From Konateibacter massiliensis (lineage in GTDB: Bacteria > Bacillota > Clostridia > Lachnospirales > Lachnospiraceae), in contig NZ_LT860099.1 of NCBI RefSeq assembly GCF_900184995.1, forward strand, positions 522,269-586,268: 64,000 nt of DNA. Reading direction: 5' to 3'. Within the stretch, counting starts at the first letter, position 1. Each line of letters opens with the position of its first letter. Below, piece after piece: positions 53,916-63,298 of the stretch. Position numbers and translations under genes: made by a program. A model generated the notes under the pieces. It was given only the letters and a program-made list of their open reading frames with translations, was not told the DNA's origin and made no database searches.

Positions 53916-54057
53916 GATGATAACCTCTCTTTTGTTTATTCATACACCGATTATACCTGCAAGCAGAGGGGAATACAATGCCAAAAGTGTAAATTGACAC
54001 TCTTATTCGCATTATAATATAATAAAAATAAAGCTTTTACTAAGGGAGGGTATATGT

Positions 54058-54501
54058 ATGAATAAGAAAATTTTAGCGATAGTGTTTTTGTGTATTTTAA
54101 TCATAGGTATTTTTGCCGTGTTTCATTTTATTACGGGCAATAAAAATGCCCCTTCGGTCGTGGGAGAGGGAGCTATGGAACTGGAAGGGGTTGATTTTAC
54201 GGCAGATTATGAAAAAGAATACAAAAACTTAACCTATACGCTCAAAAACAATACTGATTTTGACATTGAATATGGCGAGGCTTCCTATATTGAAATTCAA
54301 AAGAATGACAGTTGGTATCGTGTAAATGCCGATGATGTTTGGATTGCAATCAGTTATACCTTATCTTCAGGTGACGAAAAAACGACAATCGTTAGCTTGC
54401 AGGATAAATTGGCTTCCGGAAATTATAGACTTGTAAAGTTTGTTACTGTGCCGGGTTATTCTAATCAGTATGTTGTAATTGCTTATTTTGATGTTAATTG
54501 A
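54058..54501 (+). CDS. Membrane-anchored Ig-like (Big_14-type) protein
   Basis: 147 residues. An N-terminal membrane helix (residues 4-26, ILAIVFLCILIIGIFAVFHFI) is followed by a single beta-sandwich domain outside the membrane: MELEGVDFTADY, TYTLKNNTDFDIEYGEASYIEI and the closing VIAYFDVN. This resembles bacterial Ig-like domains of the Big_14 type. Function unknown. AGGGAGGG precedes it. Its end faces the HxlR gene; GGGCAG ... CTGCCC at 54508-54536 may be a weak shared terminator. Confidence 0.7.
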   Translation: MNKKILAIVFLCILIIGIFAVFHFITGNKNAPSVVGEGAMELEGVDFTADYEKEYKNLTYTLKNNTDFDIEYGEASYIEIQKNDSWYRVNADDVWIAISYTLSSGDEKTTIVSLQDKLASGNYRLVKFVTVPGYSNQYVVIAYFDVN

Positions 54502-54515
54502 GTGGAAGGGCAGTA

Positions 54516-54866
54516 TTAATCATCAATATGCTGCCCGCCCCATTCGCATAATTCATGAAGAATTGGCATTAATGATTTTCCACGTTCCGAAAGGTAGTAT
54601 TCTACCTTTGGCGGTACTTGCGGATATTCATGACGAACAATAAGGTCGCAAGACTCCAGTTCTTTTAACTGATTACTAAGCATTTTATGGGTAATTCCAC
54701 AAAGTGCTTTTTTGAGTTCATTGTATCGCATGATATCTTTTCTCCACAGCCAAAACAGGATATTTAGCTTCCATTTTCCGCCGATTAGAGATAGAGCATA
54801 TTCAAATGGTCTTGCATCAACCTCTTTTTTATTTGTACATGTTGCAGCAATTGTTTTATTAGACAT
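54516..54866 (-). CDS. HxlR-family transcription regulator
   Basis: 116 residues from the ATG at 54866. A winged helix of the HxlR type is clear: YALSLIGGKWKLNILFWLW, MRYNELKKALCGITHKMLSNQLKEL and the C-terminal wing VEYYLSERGKSLMPIL. Four cysteines (Cys10 at TCTNKK, then CGIT, ESCDL and HELCEW) could sense electrophiles as YodB does in Bacillus, but that is inference. It is divergent from an Old Yellow Enzyme gene at 54998, the usual arrangement of HxlR regulators with flavin reductases. Confidence 0.88.
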   Translation of the reverse strand: MSNKTIAATCTNKKEVDARPFEYALSLIGGKWKLNILFWLWRKDIMRYNELKKALCGITHKMLSNQLKELESCDLIVRHEYPQVPPKVEYYLSERGKSLMPILHELCEWGGQHIDD

Positions 54867-54997
54867 AATCACACTCTCTTTCTGGATAGTATCTCACTCG
54901 AAAGTGCATACTGTTAAAAATTGTAAACTGATGTTATTATATCTCAGTAATCAAAAAACAACAAGTAATTATTTAATAGGTAAAGGAGAATAATACA

Positions 54998-56002
54998 ATG
55001 AATTTATTAACGCAGCCTATCACGATAAAAAATGTAGAAATTAAAAATCGAATTGTAATGCCGCCAATGGCAACCTCAAAATCTGAAGGTGGTCAGGTAA
55101 CGCAAGAGCTGGTAGATTATTACGATGAAAAATCAAAAGGCGGATATATTGGATTAATCATTACCGAACATAAATATATCAGCAAAGAAGGAATAGCAGA
55201 TCCAGGACAAATATCCATTTCAAAGGATAGTGATATAGAAGGATTAAAACGCATTACCGATGTTATTCATAAAAATGGAACTAAAGTGATTGCGCAGATT
55301 AACCATGCGGGTAGTTTTGCAGACCTTACTGTGTCAGGTAGCGAACCAATTAGTGCCAGTGCAATAGAACCTCACGCTGCTAACGGAAAAAAAGGGGTTG
55401 TTCCAAAGGAAATGACTCAGGAGGATATCGACAGAATGATACAGTGTTTTGCCAGTGCGGCAAAAAGAGCAAAAGAAGCCGGATATGATGGGGTTGAAAT
55501 ACATTCTGCTCATGCATATCTGCTCAATCAGTTTTACTCACCGCTTACCAACAAACGTACGGATGGCTACGGTGGCTCTTTGGAGGGAAGAATTAGAATT
55601 CATACGGAAGTCATCAAAGCAGTACGTGAGGCAGTCGGAGAAGATTACTTGATTGCACTTCGTTTGGGTGCATGTGACTACACAGAAGGCGGAAGTACTT
55701 TAGAAGACGGTGTTTTAGCATCAAAAGCATTTGAAAAAGCAGGCGTAGATTTGTTGGATATTTCCGGTGGCTTTTGCAGATATATGAGACCAGGACATAA
55801 AGAGCAAGGATATTTTGGAGAATTAACCGAAGCGATTAAGAGAGAGGTAACGATTCCAGTTATTTTGACAGGAGGTATCGTAGACGGAGAAAGTGCCGAA
55901 AGCCTGCTAGAGCAAGGGACGGCTGATTTCATCGGAGTAGGCAGAGCAATCCTAAAAGACTCCGAATGGGCAAAAAAAGTGATCGAGAAAAATTGTAAAT
56001 AA
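54998..56002 (+). CDS. Old Yellow Enzyme-type NADH:flavin oxidoreductase
   Basis: 334 residues, a TIM barrel binding FMN. KNRIVMPPMAT opens the barrel. The substrate His/His-type site HSAHAYLLNQFYSPLTNKR, with the TDGYGGSLEGR loop, and the FMN-phosphate end GVGRAILKD are present. No C-terminal iron-sulfur/FAD region is present, so it is the short YqjM/xenobiotic-reductase class. Reduces activated alkenes or electrophiles. It is divergent from the HxlR gene that probably controls it. AAAGGAGAA precedes the start. Confidence 0.93.
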   Translation: MNLLTQPITIKNVEIKNRIVMPPMATSKSEGGQVTQELVDYYDEKSKGGYIGLIITEHKYISKEGIADPGQISISKDSDIEGLKRITDVIHKNGTKVIAQINHAGSFADLTVSGSEPISASAIEPHAANGKKGVVPKEMTQEDIDRMIQCFASAAKRAKEAGYDGVEIHSAHAYLLNQFYSPLTNKRTDGYGGSLEGRIRIHTEVIKAVREAVGEDYLIALRLGACDYTEGGSTLEDGVLASKAFEKAGVDLLDISGGFCRYMRPGHKEQGYFGELTEAIKREVTIPVILTGGIVDGESAESLLEQGTADFIGVGRAILKDSEWAKKVIEKNCK

Positions 56003-56036
56003 GAGAAAGCTGCAAGCAGCGTCTCTTGTCATGAAT

Positions 56037-56084
56037 AACAAATAGGTGCAAACGTCGCTATGGACGAATGCACCTGTTTATTAT
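56037..56084 (+). terminator. Terminator after the Old Yellow Enzyme gene
   Basis: AGGTGCA (56044-56050) pairs with TGCACCT (56069-56075) around an inner stem CGTC/GACG, followed by GTTTATT. A second hairpin (GCTGC-AA-GCAGC) lies just before it. Confidence 0.65.
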
Positions 56085-56108
56085 ATAATAGTTAGCAATA
56101 ACTAACTA
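56061..56108 (+). promoter_or_regulatory. Promoter with GTTAGnnnTAACTAAC operator, copy b
   Basis: TGGACG (56061-56066), 17-nt spacer, TATAAT (56084-56089), then GTTAGCAATAACTAAC (56091-56106), which sits at the expected transcription start. TAGTTAG/CTAACTA gives seven matched bases per arm here. It drives the AraC gene at 56137. Confidence 0.65.
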
Positions 56109-56136
56109 ATTTATAGCAGGAGATGATAGGCAATCA

Positions 56137-57099
56137 ATGGAAAAACATCAAAAATTCTTGGAACGATATGAAGCAAAAGTACATATCGATGACGTAACCA
56201 AAAAGTATTTTGTTGAAAAGGACAATATCACCGGTTGGGTTATACAATGTAAGCTGTCTCAAGGTATCGAAATGATCTTCTTTGACTATAAAATTAAAGA
56301 AGATCAGGAATTAAATAACTTTGAAGCAGAAAATTTGCTGGAAGTGTTTTATTGTCTTTCCGGTATAGTTGAAATGGAATATGGGGCTTCAAAGTTTAAA
56401 CTAAAAGAGAATCATATCGGGATATATGACTTAAATAATTGTCCCGAAAAAGTGATTTATAAAAAGGGTGTTTTTAAAGGGATTAGCTTACTTTTGGATA
56501 TAAAATCAGCAGATCAGGTGATTGAAAGATATATGGCAGGCAAGCAAGGTATCATAAAAGAAATGCAAAACATACTATCTGTCGACCATAAACTTTTTTC
56601 TGCATTCGGAAATAGGAATTTAAGGTCTGTATTTCTTGGAATAATTGAGAATCCATTTGATTATGATAAGGAATACTTGATGCTAAAAGCCATGGAGCTG
56701 GTATTAATCAGCTCCAGGACCGTCATGCAAAGTATGAAAAGTGATACTTACAATCAGGAAGCCTCAAAGGAATATGAGATGTTTCGTAAAGCAAAGGACT
56801 ATATTGAATTACACATTGCAGATCCTGTATTAGTTTCAGATATTGCATATGACATTGGAAGCAGTACAAGAACAGTCAATAGAATTTTTCTAAAGTATAC
56901 GAATCAAACGGCATATCAATTTCTAAAAGAAACCAGGTTGAAACGGGCAAAGGAGCTTCTCATCGGATCTGACTACAGTATCACAGAAATTGCGATTGAA
57001 GTAGGTTGGAGTAATTCGAGTAAATTTTCTATTGCTTTTAAAGAAAAGTATGGGGAGTCACCAGTTCAATTTCGAAATACATATAAATTAATATCTTAA
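56137..57099 (+). CDS. AraC-family transcription regulator under the GTTAG operator
   Basis: 320 residues. An N-terminal sensor domain (about 1-200; IEMIFFDYKIKE and FYCLSGIVEMEYG) precedes two C-terminal helix-turn-helix motifs (VLVSDIAYDIGSSTRTVNRIF and ITEIAIEVGWSNSSKFSIAF). It is of the length and layout of siderophore-type regulators such as PchR/YbtA. It shares its operator sequence with the AraC gene at 17442 and with the next gene, which places it in the same regulon. CAGGAG precedes the start. Confidence 0.87.
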   Translation: MEKHQKFLERYEAKVHIDDVTKKYFVEKDNITGWVIQCKLSQGIEMIFFDYKIKEDQELNNFEAENLLEVFYCLSGIVEMEYGASKFKLKENHIGIYDLNNCPEKVIYKKGVFKGISLLLDIKSADQVIERYMAGKQGIIKEMQNILSVDHKLFSAFGNRNLRSVFLGIIENPFDYDKEYLMLKAMELVLISSRTVMQSMKSDTYNQEASKEYEMFRKAKDYIELHIADPVLVSDIAYDIGSSTRTVNRIFLKYTNQTAYQFLKETRLKRAKELLIGSDYSITEIAIEVGWSNSSKFSIAFKEKYGESPVQFRNTYKLIS

Positions 57100-57132
57100 T
57101 GTATTTTTGGAGTGATATCGTACAAATTGGAG

Positions 57133-57186
57133 TTGCAGCATAATAGTTTCATGCCTATAATGAGTCTTGAGTTAGAGTTAACTAAC
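57133..57186 (+). promoter_or_regulatory. Promoter with GTTAGnnnTAACTAAC operator, copy c
   Basis: TTGCAG (57133-57138), 17-nt spacer, TATAAT (57156-57161), then GTTAGAGTTAACTAAC (57171-57186). The downstream gene at 57246 has a GGAGG ribosome site. Confidence 0.65.
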
Positions 57187-57245
57187 ATAGGACTCTTTTT
57201 TTGAATAGAATTTGAGACATTTGAACAGAAGAATGGAGGATATAA

Positions 57246-57980
57246 ATGAGTAATATTTTAAAAGCGCAAAAGGATACTCGTTACTTTGCTTTGAGCTTGC
57301 ACATAGGAAAAGAGCATAAGAAATTTGTAAAAGAGAATTTAAGACAACAGTTACAGACAGCATTAAGTTCCTTAATTAAAAGTGGTGAAATCGGTGAAAT
57401 TTCAATTTACACGCTAAATAAGACAGCAGAACGGCATGGAGAGTTTCCTGTATGGAATTATCTTGTTTTGATGCAAATCAGCAAGAGTGATTTAGCACCC
57501 CAAATCATGCCTTTGTTAAAGAAAATGGAACTTCCGTTTTTGCCTGATACAATTCGCATGGAAGAGTTGATTACAACACCAAACAGTTCTTATTTAACAC
57601 CGGGAGAAAAGGCAGGCAAACGAAGAAGCAAACCTTTCTATGCGGTGGAATACGTGGATGTCCATGAAAAGTGTTTGGAAGAATTCAGAAATATTATGAT
57701 AAAAAATAATGGACCGGCAATGGGATTTATTATGGAACATAAGAGTTGGTGTTATAATTTTCTGGCACTGGAAACAGTGACCGTTTTTTATCATAACACT
57801 GATTACCCAACTTGGAACCAGATTCATGTAGTTGGGTTGTATATGGATTCAATTTTACGGTATAAGGCAGACTTTTCCGAGGGATTGGATGCTGCTAATC
57901 ATATTTCTTTTAAGGACAATTTTGACAGGTTAAAGCAGATTCGAAACATGTTATTTAAGTCGATTGGTAAAAAGATGTAG
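57246..57980 (+). CDS. Unknown protein under the GTTAG operator
   Basis: 244 residues; I do not recognise the family. Two halves each look like a ferredoxin-like alpha/beta unit (ALSLHIGKEHKKFVKENL ... VLMQISKS, and FYAVEYVDVHEKCLEEFRNI ... IHVVGLYMDS), as in dimeric alpha/beta-barrel monooxygenase-type proteins. Trp, Tyr and His residues are frequent in the second half (HKSWCYNF, FYHNTDYPTWNQIH). No signal peptide is present. It shares the operator motif with two AraC genes, so it belongs to their regulon; haem or chelate handling is a guess from that alone. Confidence 0.65.
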   Translation: MSNILKAQKDTRYFALSLHIGKEHKKFVKENLRQQLQTALSSLIKSGEIGEISIYTLNKTAERHGEFPVWNYLVLMQISKSDLAPQIMPLLKKMELPFLPDTIRMEELITTPNSSYLTPGEKAGKRRSKPFYAVEYVDVHEKCLEEFRNIMIKNNGPAMGFIMEHKSWCYNFLALETVTVFYHNTDYPTWNQIHVVGLYMDSILRYKADFSEGLDAANHISFKDNFDRLKQIRNMLFKSIGKKM

Positions 57981-57993
57981 TTTGTGGTAAAAC

Positions 57994-58794
57994 TAAGCTT
58001 CATATCCAAAAACCGTAATTTGGTTCTTACCTGCCATGCAGATTTTAATTTCGATAGCATCTTCCCCGTACCATATCTGTAATGTCATACTCAATTGGGT
58101 TAGTTAAATAATTTACAGTTCCTATGATAGACAAACTTATTTCTTGCAATTTAATCCAATCCACCTGAGAATTTGGCCGCCAATAAAGAATCATGGAACT
58201 GACACCTACGGCAAGAGCTAGACTAAGACGACAGTAATATTTTATGATAACCTGCTCAATCTCTAAGTACTTATATTGCGTTGGCAACATACTATATTGC
58301 AAGACAAGTCTCCCCCGGGTTTGAGTAAGCAGAGCAGAGCTTAGAGAAGCCAAGGTTCCGTTGGCAAGTCCTATTGCATTATTAACATTAGTGAAATCAC
58401 TTCTGCTGTCATAGGCGACCTGAGTAGCGCTTACAGCACCATACGTATTACATGATATTTCCTCATCAGAAGTACTCAACATAAGGGAATTATCGGCTGT
58501 AAGCTTGAAGGCTGAAGGGAAGGCTTGACTTATAGTACTAAAAGGTTGTGTTATTTTAAGGGTCAAAAAATTAGTATCAGCATCACTTAATAAAATTGAT
58601 ACTGCTAATGGCGCAGATACTTGCACAGAGGTGAGATAAATACTTTTTTGTGGTTCCGGTGTCCAAAGAATGGTTTTTGAAGGTTGTATACCTAAGCTAT
58701 AATAATTCATGATATTAGAACTTTTTTTTATAGTTAATAGGATTTGTTGGTTTGTTGCCGGTATGCTATTTTTAATTTGAAGATTTTGTTTCAT
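57994..58794 (-). pseudogene. Two-domain surface-type protein, frameshifted near its C-terminus
   Basis: The intact frame runs 58794 to 58045 (249 residues from an ATG behind AAGGAG). Its start has the domain TILWTPEPQKSIYLTSVQVS, which matches its neighbour at 58828 (TPIWTPGTNKSIFLTALQVS). After the stop, another phase continues with sense: YGEDAIEIKICMAGKNQ, then ITVFGYEA and a TAG at 57994. That matches the end of the neighbour (VNITLLGYEL). The phase change fits one extra base in the ATGGTACGGGG segment near 58064-58074. The full product would have about 266 residues. This could be a mutation, a sequencing error or phase variation at the G4 run. Confidence 0.65.
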
Positions 58795-58827
58795 TATAGG
58801 GCTCTCCTTGAAATACCTATTCATGCA

Positions 58828-59199
58828 TTATAACTCATAGCCTAAAAGGGTAATATTAACGGTTCCAGCAGTACTGGTTGTAATGGAGATTATCTCATCA
58901 GAATTAAATTCAATTGGTGAGGGAAAGCTTATACCATAGGTGGCAAGTGTACTGGTAAGAGCTATTGACATAAAGGCAGCATTATTTCCTCTATTTAATT
59001 GGACAACCAGTGCGGCAGAGGAAGAAACCTGCAATGCAGTGAGGAAAATGCTCTTATTAGTACCAGGTGTCCATATAGGTGTATTGGTTTGAAGTGTGGT
59101 AAAGGTTCGAAACAAGACAATATCAGATGGATATTCTCTTGTAAAAAGGGGATCTTCTAAATTAAAAACGATACTCATCAGTTTTGTATTGCTGCCCAT
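58828..59199 (-). CDS. Single-domain beta protein, paralogue of the 57994 gene
   Basis: 123 residues, rich in Thr/Ser/Ile/Val with alternating hydrophobics, as in a beta-sandwich. No signal peptide, no membrane segment. It shares IWTPGTNKSIFLTALQVSSSA and a closing ITLLGYEL with the neighbouring gene. GGAGTTTATA precedes the start. No known family is recognised. It is likely co-transcribed with the large DUF4183 protein and its paralogue, and a role in a secreted or spore-surface layer is only suggested by the neighbours. Confidence 0.65.
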   Translation of the reverse strand: MGSNTKLMSIVFNLEDPLFTREYPSDIVLFRTFTTLQTNTPIWTPGTNKSIFLTALQVSSSAALVVQLNRGNNAAFMSIALTSTLATYGISFPSPIEFNSDEIISITTSTAGTVNITLLGYEL

Positions 59200-59297
59200 T
59201 ATAAACTCCTATCAATATCGAAATCTGCTTTACATTTTCTATATTATATGAATGTATTTAAAAAATATTGTTGGTATACATTTCCCAAAATAATAAT

Positions 59298-61925
59298 TTA
59301 ATTCTTATATAAATATAAAGAAAAAAATTTCACCAAAATGGGAGCTTCTTTCACAGGAGCATATTCGACTGTCAATGTGAGCATTCCCGGCTTAATGGTA
59401 TAATTGACACTTGGTTGAATAACTCCATTTACGAAAAGGCTGTTATAAGAAGTATGTTTAGGGTCCAGAATCCCCCAGTCTCCATAAACAGTTAATTCGT
59501 CTGCATCAGTATAAGTTTTTTCTCTATTTGATAAGGTATTATACTGATAGGTTTCCGCCTTAATCAGTTGATTGTCCTTGTCTTTGATTACTAAATATTC
59601 AAGAATAATAGGTGCATTTTCTTTAGGGGGGTCTGCTATGGTTAGGGTTAGAAGACCAGTTTCGACAAAATAATTAGTTTCCGGCTGTAATACTCCATTA
59701 ATATAAAGGTTAAAAAAGGATACATCGTTTGGATTAGGTATACCATATTCTCCATATATTAATATTTCATCGGTATTTGTAAATTCTTTTTTGATGCCAT
59801 TTGAAACAGTATTATATTGATAATCAGAAACATTAAGTATTTTATTATTTTTCTTATGAAAAGAGCCGGTAATTTCTGCTAGTAATACCACTGTATTCTT
59901 AGAATTTAAAGTTCCGATATCCCAGGTTACTATATTGTTTTTTTGAGATATAGTACCTTTCGTAAAGCTTATGGGAGTAAAGCAAGTCAAATCATCTAAT
60001 CGTAAAGTATCCGTCATGACAATATTATTAACCGGACCATACCCGTAATTAGATATTCTTATTTCAACTCTCCAAGTATTAATTTTATTTGCATTAACTT
60101 CTAGGGGGCCTGATACAATATACTTCTCAATCGATAAATCACCAAATATATCAGGACAATCATTGTTTCTATGAATATCATTTGTTCTGTCGTGAGCAGA
60201 TAATAAATTTTTCTGTTGCAAGAAGTTGAGACAAGTCTTCAGCTCAACAATGTTATATGCGTGGTTAATAACCGGATTGCAGTAGAAAAAAGACTTTGCA
60301 TATTTGCGTGGAAAAAGAACTTTAACGGGATACCCCGAAGTTATATTGGAGGTGATACATGAATTCGAATCTGAACTGCCGGCAATAGCTCTGCTTAGTG
60401 AACGGCATCCGGTGGTATTGAATAGACCATCAACTTCAATAATAGCAGTCAAAGTTTCACAGGGCAAAATATCTTCAATCTTCCATATAATAGCGTTATC
60501 AGAGACTGATATTTTACCTGCTGTTATAGATTTAATCGTTATGTTCTTAAAATCATCTAAAAGAATGTAGTCTATGACAATGAGATTGTTCATAATTTCA
60601 TTGTATGTGTTAGTAATATTGAGACAGAAAGTCCATTTTTTAGGCTGGTCTAAGAATATCTTCATAGAGTTATTAAAAACATGGGCTTGTAATAATAATT
60701 TCTTTTTTTCTATATTCATCTTTGGAGAAACTGCGATTTGAAAATCCTGAGAAAGATTAGAAAAAATCTTTTTTGTATTCATACTTCCTACACCTAGGGC
60801 AATACCTAGAGTTTTAAATCCGTTCTGGCAGAAGCAGCCTATAATATCTACCATAAGAACTGAAGTATCTCGTTCTCTTAGTGCATCAATTTTCCAAAGA
60901 AGTTCATTGCCTGATATAGCTGCTGCGCCATGAGAAATATTGATGATTTTTATACATTTGATATGATCGAGGAACAGGATATTACTTATTAGAATACCGG
61001 ATACGGTATTAACACTAAGATTAGAAATTTTTATTTCCACCCTCCATGCATTGACTGTATTAGCATTTACTTTTGTAGGACCTGATGTAATGGTTTGAGT
61101 GAGTTTTAATCCTTGGCTAACATTGATAGGGTTTATGCAAATAATATCAGTATTTACAGAACCTGAGGTGGTGCTTCCATATGCCATGCTTCTGCCAATA
61201 TAGCGAGTTCCTTCCGCTTGAAAGAAACCCTCTACTCTAAAATTAGCAGTAGCGGATTCGCATGGGTCCAGAGTACCAATATTCCAGGTAATTACTCCAT
61301 CCTTTATTAATATATTTCCGCAGGATACAAAGGTATTTTCAATATTAGTGATGAAATCCAATAGAATTGTATCTATTATGAGAATATTTGCAATGGGTAT
61401 ATGGCTTATATTACTTACTGTTAAGGTGAATTCCCAAATTCCGTTACAACCTGTGGGAATACATTCAGGTCCACACAAAAGAGTACTTTCCAAATAAAGG
61501 TAATTGCTTATGTCATCCCATACACAAATATCTATATCTGTTGCAGGGCCGCTGGAAATTTCTCCCGTAGGAAGGATGCCTTCAACTAGAGCAGAATTAA
61601 GTTTCGTTGACTTTGCGTTTTTATCTTCAAAAGTAATAAAAGAGATAATAATAGCGGAATCTTTTATAGGAACATCTTCCGTTTTAAGAAGAAGAAGGCC
61701 TTTTTGGATTTCATAATTAACCTTTGGTTGCAGTACTCCGTTAATAAATAGGTTAAAAAAAGAGACATCATTAGGATCGAGAATTCCTCTATCACCATAT
61801 TGAATTAATTCATCATCATTTGTATAGATTCTTTTGACACCATCAGACAGAGTATTATATTGATAGACATCTGCATTTAATAAATTCTTTTCCTGTTTTA
61901 TAGAAAGTGTGTTATCTTCAAACAT
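59298..61925 (-). CDS. Large modular protein with DUF4183-like and DUF11-like domains
   Basis: 875 residues from ATG 61925 (behind GGGGGTGG). Three DUF4183-like modules are visible: one at the N-terminus ([20 protein letters not shown], then [13 protein letters not shown]) and two at the C-terminus (each YQYNT, GDxGI, NGVLQP or NGVIQP). Between them are about four DUF11-like beta repeats ([25 protein letters not shown]-type), one being separated by a Cys/His-containing linker. There is no signal peptide. DUF4183 proteins are found in spore-forming Firmicutes, often with collagen-like surface proteins. Spore-surface location is inferred. Confidence 0.7.
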   Translation of the reverse strand: MFEDNTLSIKQEKNLLNADVYQYNTLSDGVKRIYTNDDELIQYGDRGILDPNDVSFFNLFINGVLQPKVNYEIQKGLLLLKTEDVPIKDSAIIISFITFEDKNAKSTKLNSALVEGILPTGEISSGPATDIDICVWDDISNYLYLESTLLCGPECIPTGCNGIWEFTLTVSNISHIPIANILIIDTILLDFITNIENTFVSCGNILIKDGVITWNIGTLDPCESATANFRVEGFFQAEGTRYIGRSMAYGSTTSGSVNTDIICINPINVSQGLKLTQTITSGPTKVNANTVNAWRVEIKISNLSVNTVSGILISNILFLDHIKCIKIINISHGAAAISGNELLWKIDALRERDTSVLMVDIIGCFCQNGFKTLGIALGVGSMNTKKIFSNLSQDFQIAVSPKMNIEKKKLLLQAHVFNNSMKIFLDQPKKWTFCLNITNTYNEIMNNLIVIDYILLDDFKNITIKSITAGKISVSDNAIIWKIEDILPCETLTAIIEVDGLFNTTGCRSLSRAIAGSSDSNSCITSNITSGYPVKVLFPRKYAKSFFYCNPVINHAYNIVELKTCLNFLQQKNLLSAHDRTNDIHRNNDCPDIFGDLSIEKYIVSGPLEVNANKINTWRVEIRISNYGYGPVNNIVMTDTLRLDDLTCFTPISFTKGTISQKNNIVTWDIGTLNSKNTVVLLAEITGSFHKKNNKILNVSDYQYNTVSNGIKKEFTNTDEILIYGEYGIPNPNDVSFFNLYINGVLQPETNYFVETGLLTLTIADPPKENAPIILEYLVIKDKDNQLIKAETYQYNTLSNREKTYTDADELTVYGDWGILDPKHTSYNSLFVNGVIQPSVNYTIKPGMLTLTVEYAPVKEAPILVKFFSLYLYKN

Positions 61926-61991
61926 AGTGACCACCCCCAAATAAATACATATGTATTTCCTATTTATTGTATAAGGGGTAAGTTATAGCTG

Positions 61992-62020
61992 AAAAGGGAC
62001 GTGCAATGATAGCACATCCC
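61992..62020 (-). terminator. Terminator of the small DUF4183 gene
   Basis: On the minus strand GGGATGTGC ... GCACGTCCC is followed by TTTTC: a 9-bp stem with one wobble. Confidence 0.7.
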
Positions 62021-62032
62021 CAAATTTGATAA

Positions 62033-62413
62033 TTAGGTTGTTACTGTAGTGTCAGAATCAGCGCTTGGAACAAAGTTAGTTACAATTAGAGTAATTGGAG
62101 CTCCAACCGGTATTGTTGCTGCATCATTAACAGTAACCTGAGAACCATCAGTATTAACGGTATATAGACTAGATTGCTGTAATACACCATTTATAAAGAG
62201 CAGGTAATATCCATTGTCCGTAGTAGCAGTCGTAAGATTGCCAGTCATGACATCGCCGGCATCATCTATAAATTTCGTCGCCAGAATAGTAAGAACACCG
62301 CCTGTTCTGTCATCTTCATCTAGAAGATAGAAATATCTTTCGATTTCTGGGTTGACGTCTACATCAGTTGTAGTAGTAGCATCGATTGCGAGTTTAAATA
62401 ATTGTGTAGCCAT
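62033..62413 (-). CDS. Small DUF4183 protein
   Basis: 126 residues. It begins LFKLAIDATTTTDVDVNPEI and contains [14 protein letters not shown], the same NGVLQ core as the three modules in the large neighbour. This is the usual stand-alone form of DUF4183. It is Thr/Asp-rich with no signal peptide. AAAGGG precedes the start. It has its own terminator, so it is expressed separately from the large gene. The small protein may be the abundant building block and the large one a minor modular relative; this is inference. Confidence 0.75.
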   Translation of the reverse strand: MATQLFKLAIDATTTTDVDVNPEIERYFYLLDEDDRTGGVLTILATKFIDDAGDVMTGNLTTATTDNGYYLLFINGVLQQSSLYTVNTDGSQVTVNDAATIPVGAPITLIVTNFVPSADSDTTVTT

Positions 62414-62518
62414 TATCTATTACCCTTTCTACTTCCTTACATTTTAGTGTATGATGCAAGGTATAGATTTGCCACATATTTCGATTATTATAATGAAAAA
62501 TATCATTAATTGCAGAAA

Positions 62519-63139
62519 TTAAGTTGCTTTGTAAAAAGATGTAGTTGTGTCGCATTGGTTTCCATAATCCATAATTGTATGAATACCATTTATTGATAAA
62601 TTACTTCCTATCTCTGCAATAACAGAGATGGGAGTATTCATATCGTTTAGAATCCATTCTGTTAAAACGGTGTAAAGCGCGCCTGCCCAATAGCAGTTTG
62701 AATAATATAATTCAGGCTGCTCCTTTGAAATGCACTTATTTATACTCTTTTTATATTCATCTAAAATGGTGTCACCATATCCCGCTTGAAGAAGAAGTTT
62801 ATATTCAGAGGCATGTTTCTGGGTGCTTTCTAGCAGCGCAGTCCACGCTTTATAATTTTCTGTAACTGGATCGAATTGCATCAGTGTATTAGAGGTATCA
62901 TGAATAATATTTTTTAGATGGTTCGACAAGATATCTTCTTTGGAGGTGTAATTTCGGTAGTATGCAGTTCTGGATACACCCGCTTTTTGGGTAATATCAG
63001 TAATTGAAATGTCCTGAAAATTCTTTTCTTTCATCAATAGGATCAGCGCAGATTCAATGCATTCCTTTGTGATAGCATTTGCTTCTGCATTATTTTGTCT
63101 TAGTATATTTCTCTTTTTCAATTCTGTGTTCTTCTTCAA
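62519..63139 (-). CDS. TetR-family transcription regulator
   Basis: 206 residues. The DNA-binding head lies at about residues 25-70 (ISITDITQKAGVSRTAYYRNY, then SKEDIL). The C-terminal ligand-binding half is helical with several Cys and Tyr. It is divergent from the EFR1 gene at 63299; palindromes in the shared intergenic space (63205-63216 and 63227-63237) are candidate operators. Ligand unknown. Confidence 0.9.
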   Translation of the reverse strand: MKKNTELKKRNILRQNNAEANAITKECIESALILLMKEKNFQDISITDITQKAGVSRTAYYRNYTSKEDILSNHLKNIIHDTSNTLMQFDPVTENYKAWTALLESTQKHASEYKLLLQAGYGDTILDEYKKSINKCISKEQPELYYSNCYWAGALYTVLTEWILNDMNTPISVIAEIGSNLSINGIHTIMDYGNQCDTTTSFYKAT

Positions 63140-63204
63140 TGTAACAAATCCTCCCTATTTGTAGCATCCGATACTTAACATCTTGACGCATGAAAAATCG
63201 GTTG

Positions 63205-63237
63205 ATACAATTGTATTGACATTACAGATGTAACATC
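63205..63237 (+). promoter_or_regulatory. Promoter and palindromic operators before EFR1
   Basis: TTGACA (63216-63221) is a perfect -35. ATACAATTGTAT (63205-63216, perfect palindrome) and GATGTAACATC (63227-63237, palindrome with one centre base) overlap the promoter region. These are likely binding sites of the divergent TetR regulator. Confidence 0.5.
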
Positions 63238-63298
63238 AACATATTACATAATTTATAGGAAAATAACAATAGTGAATTTTATGAAAGGAAGTATAAAC

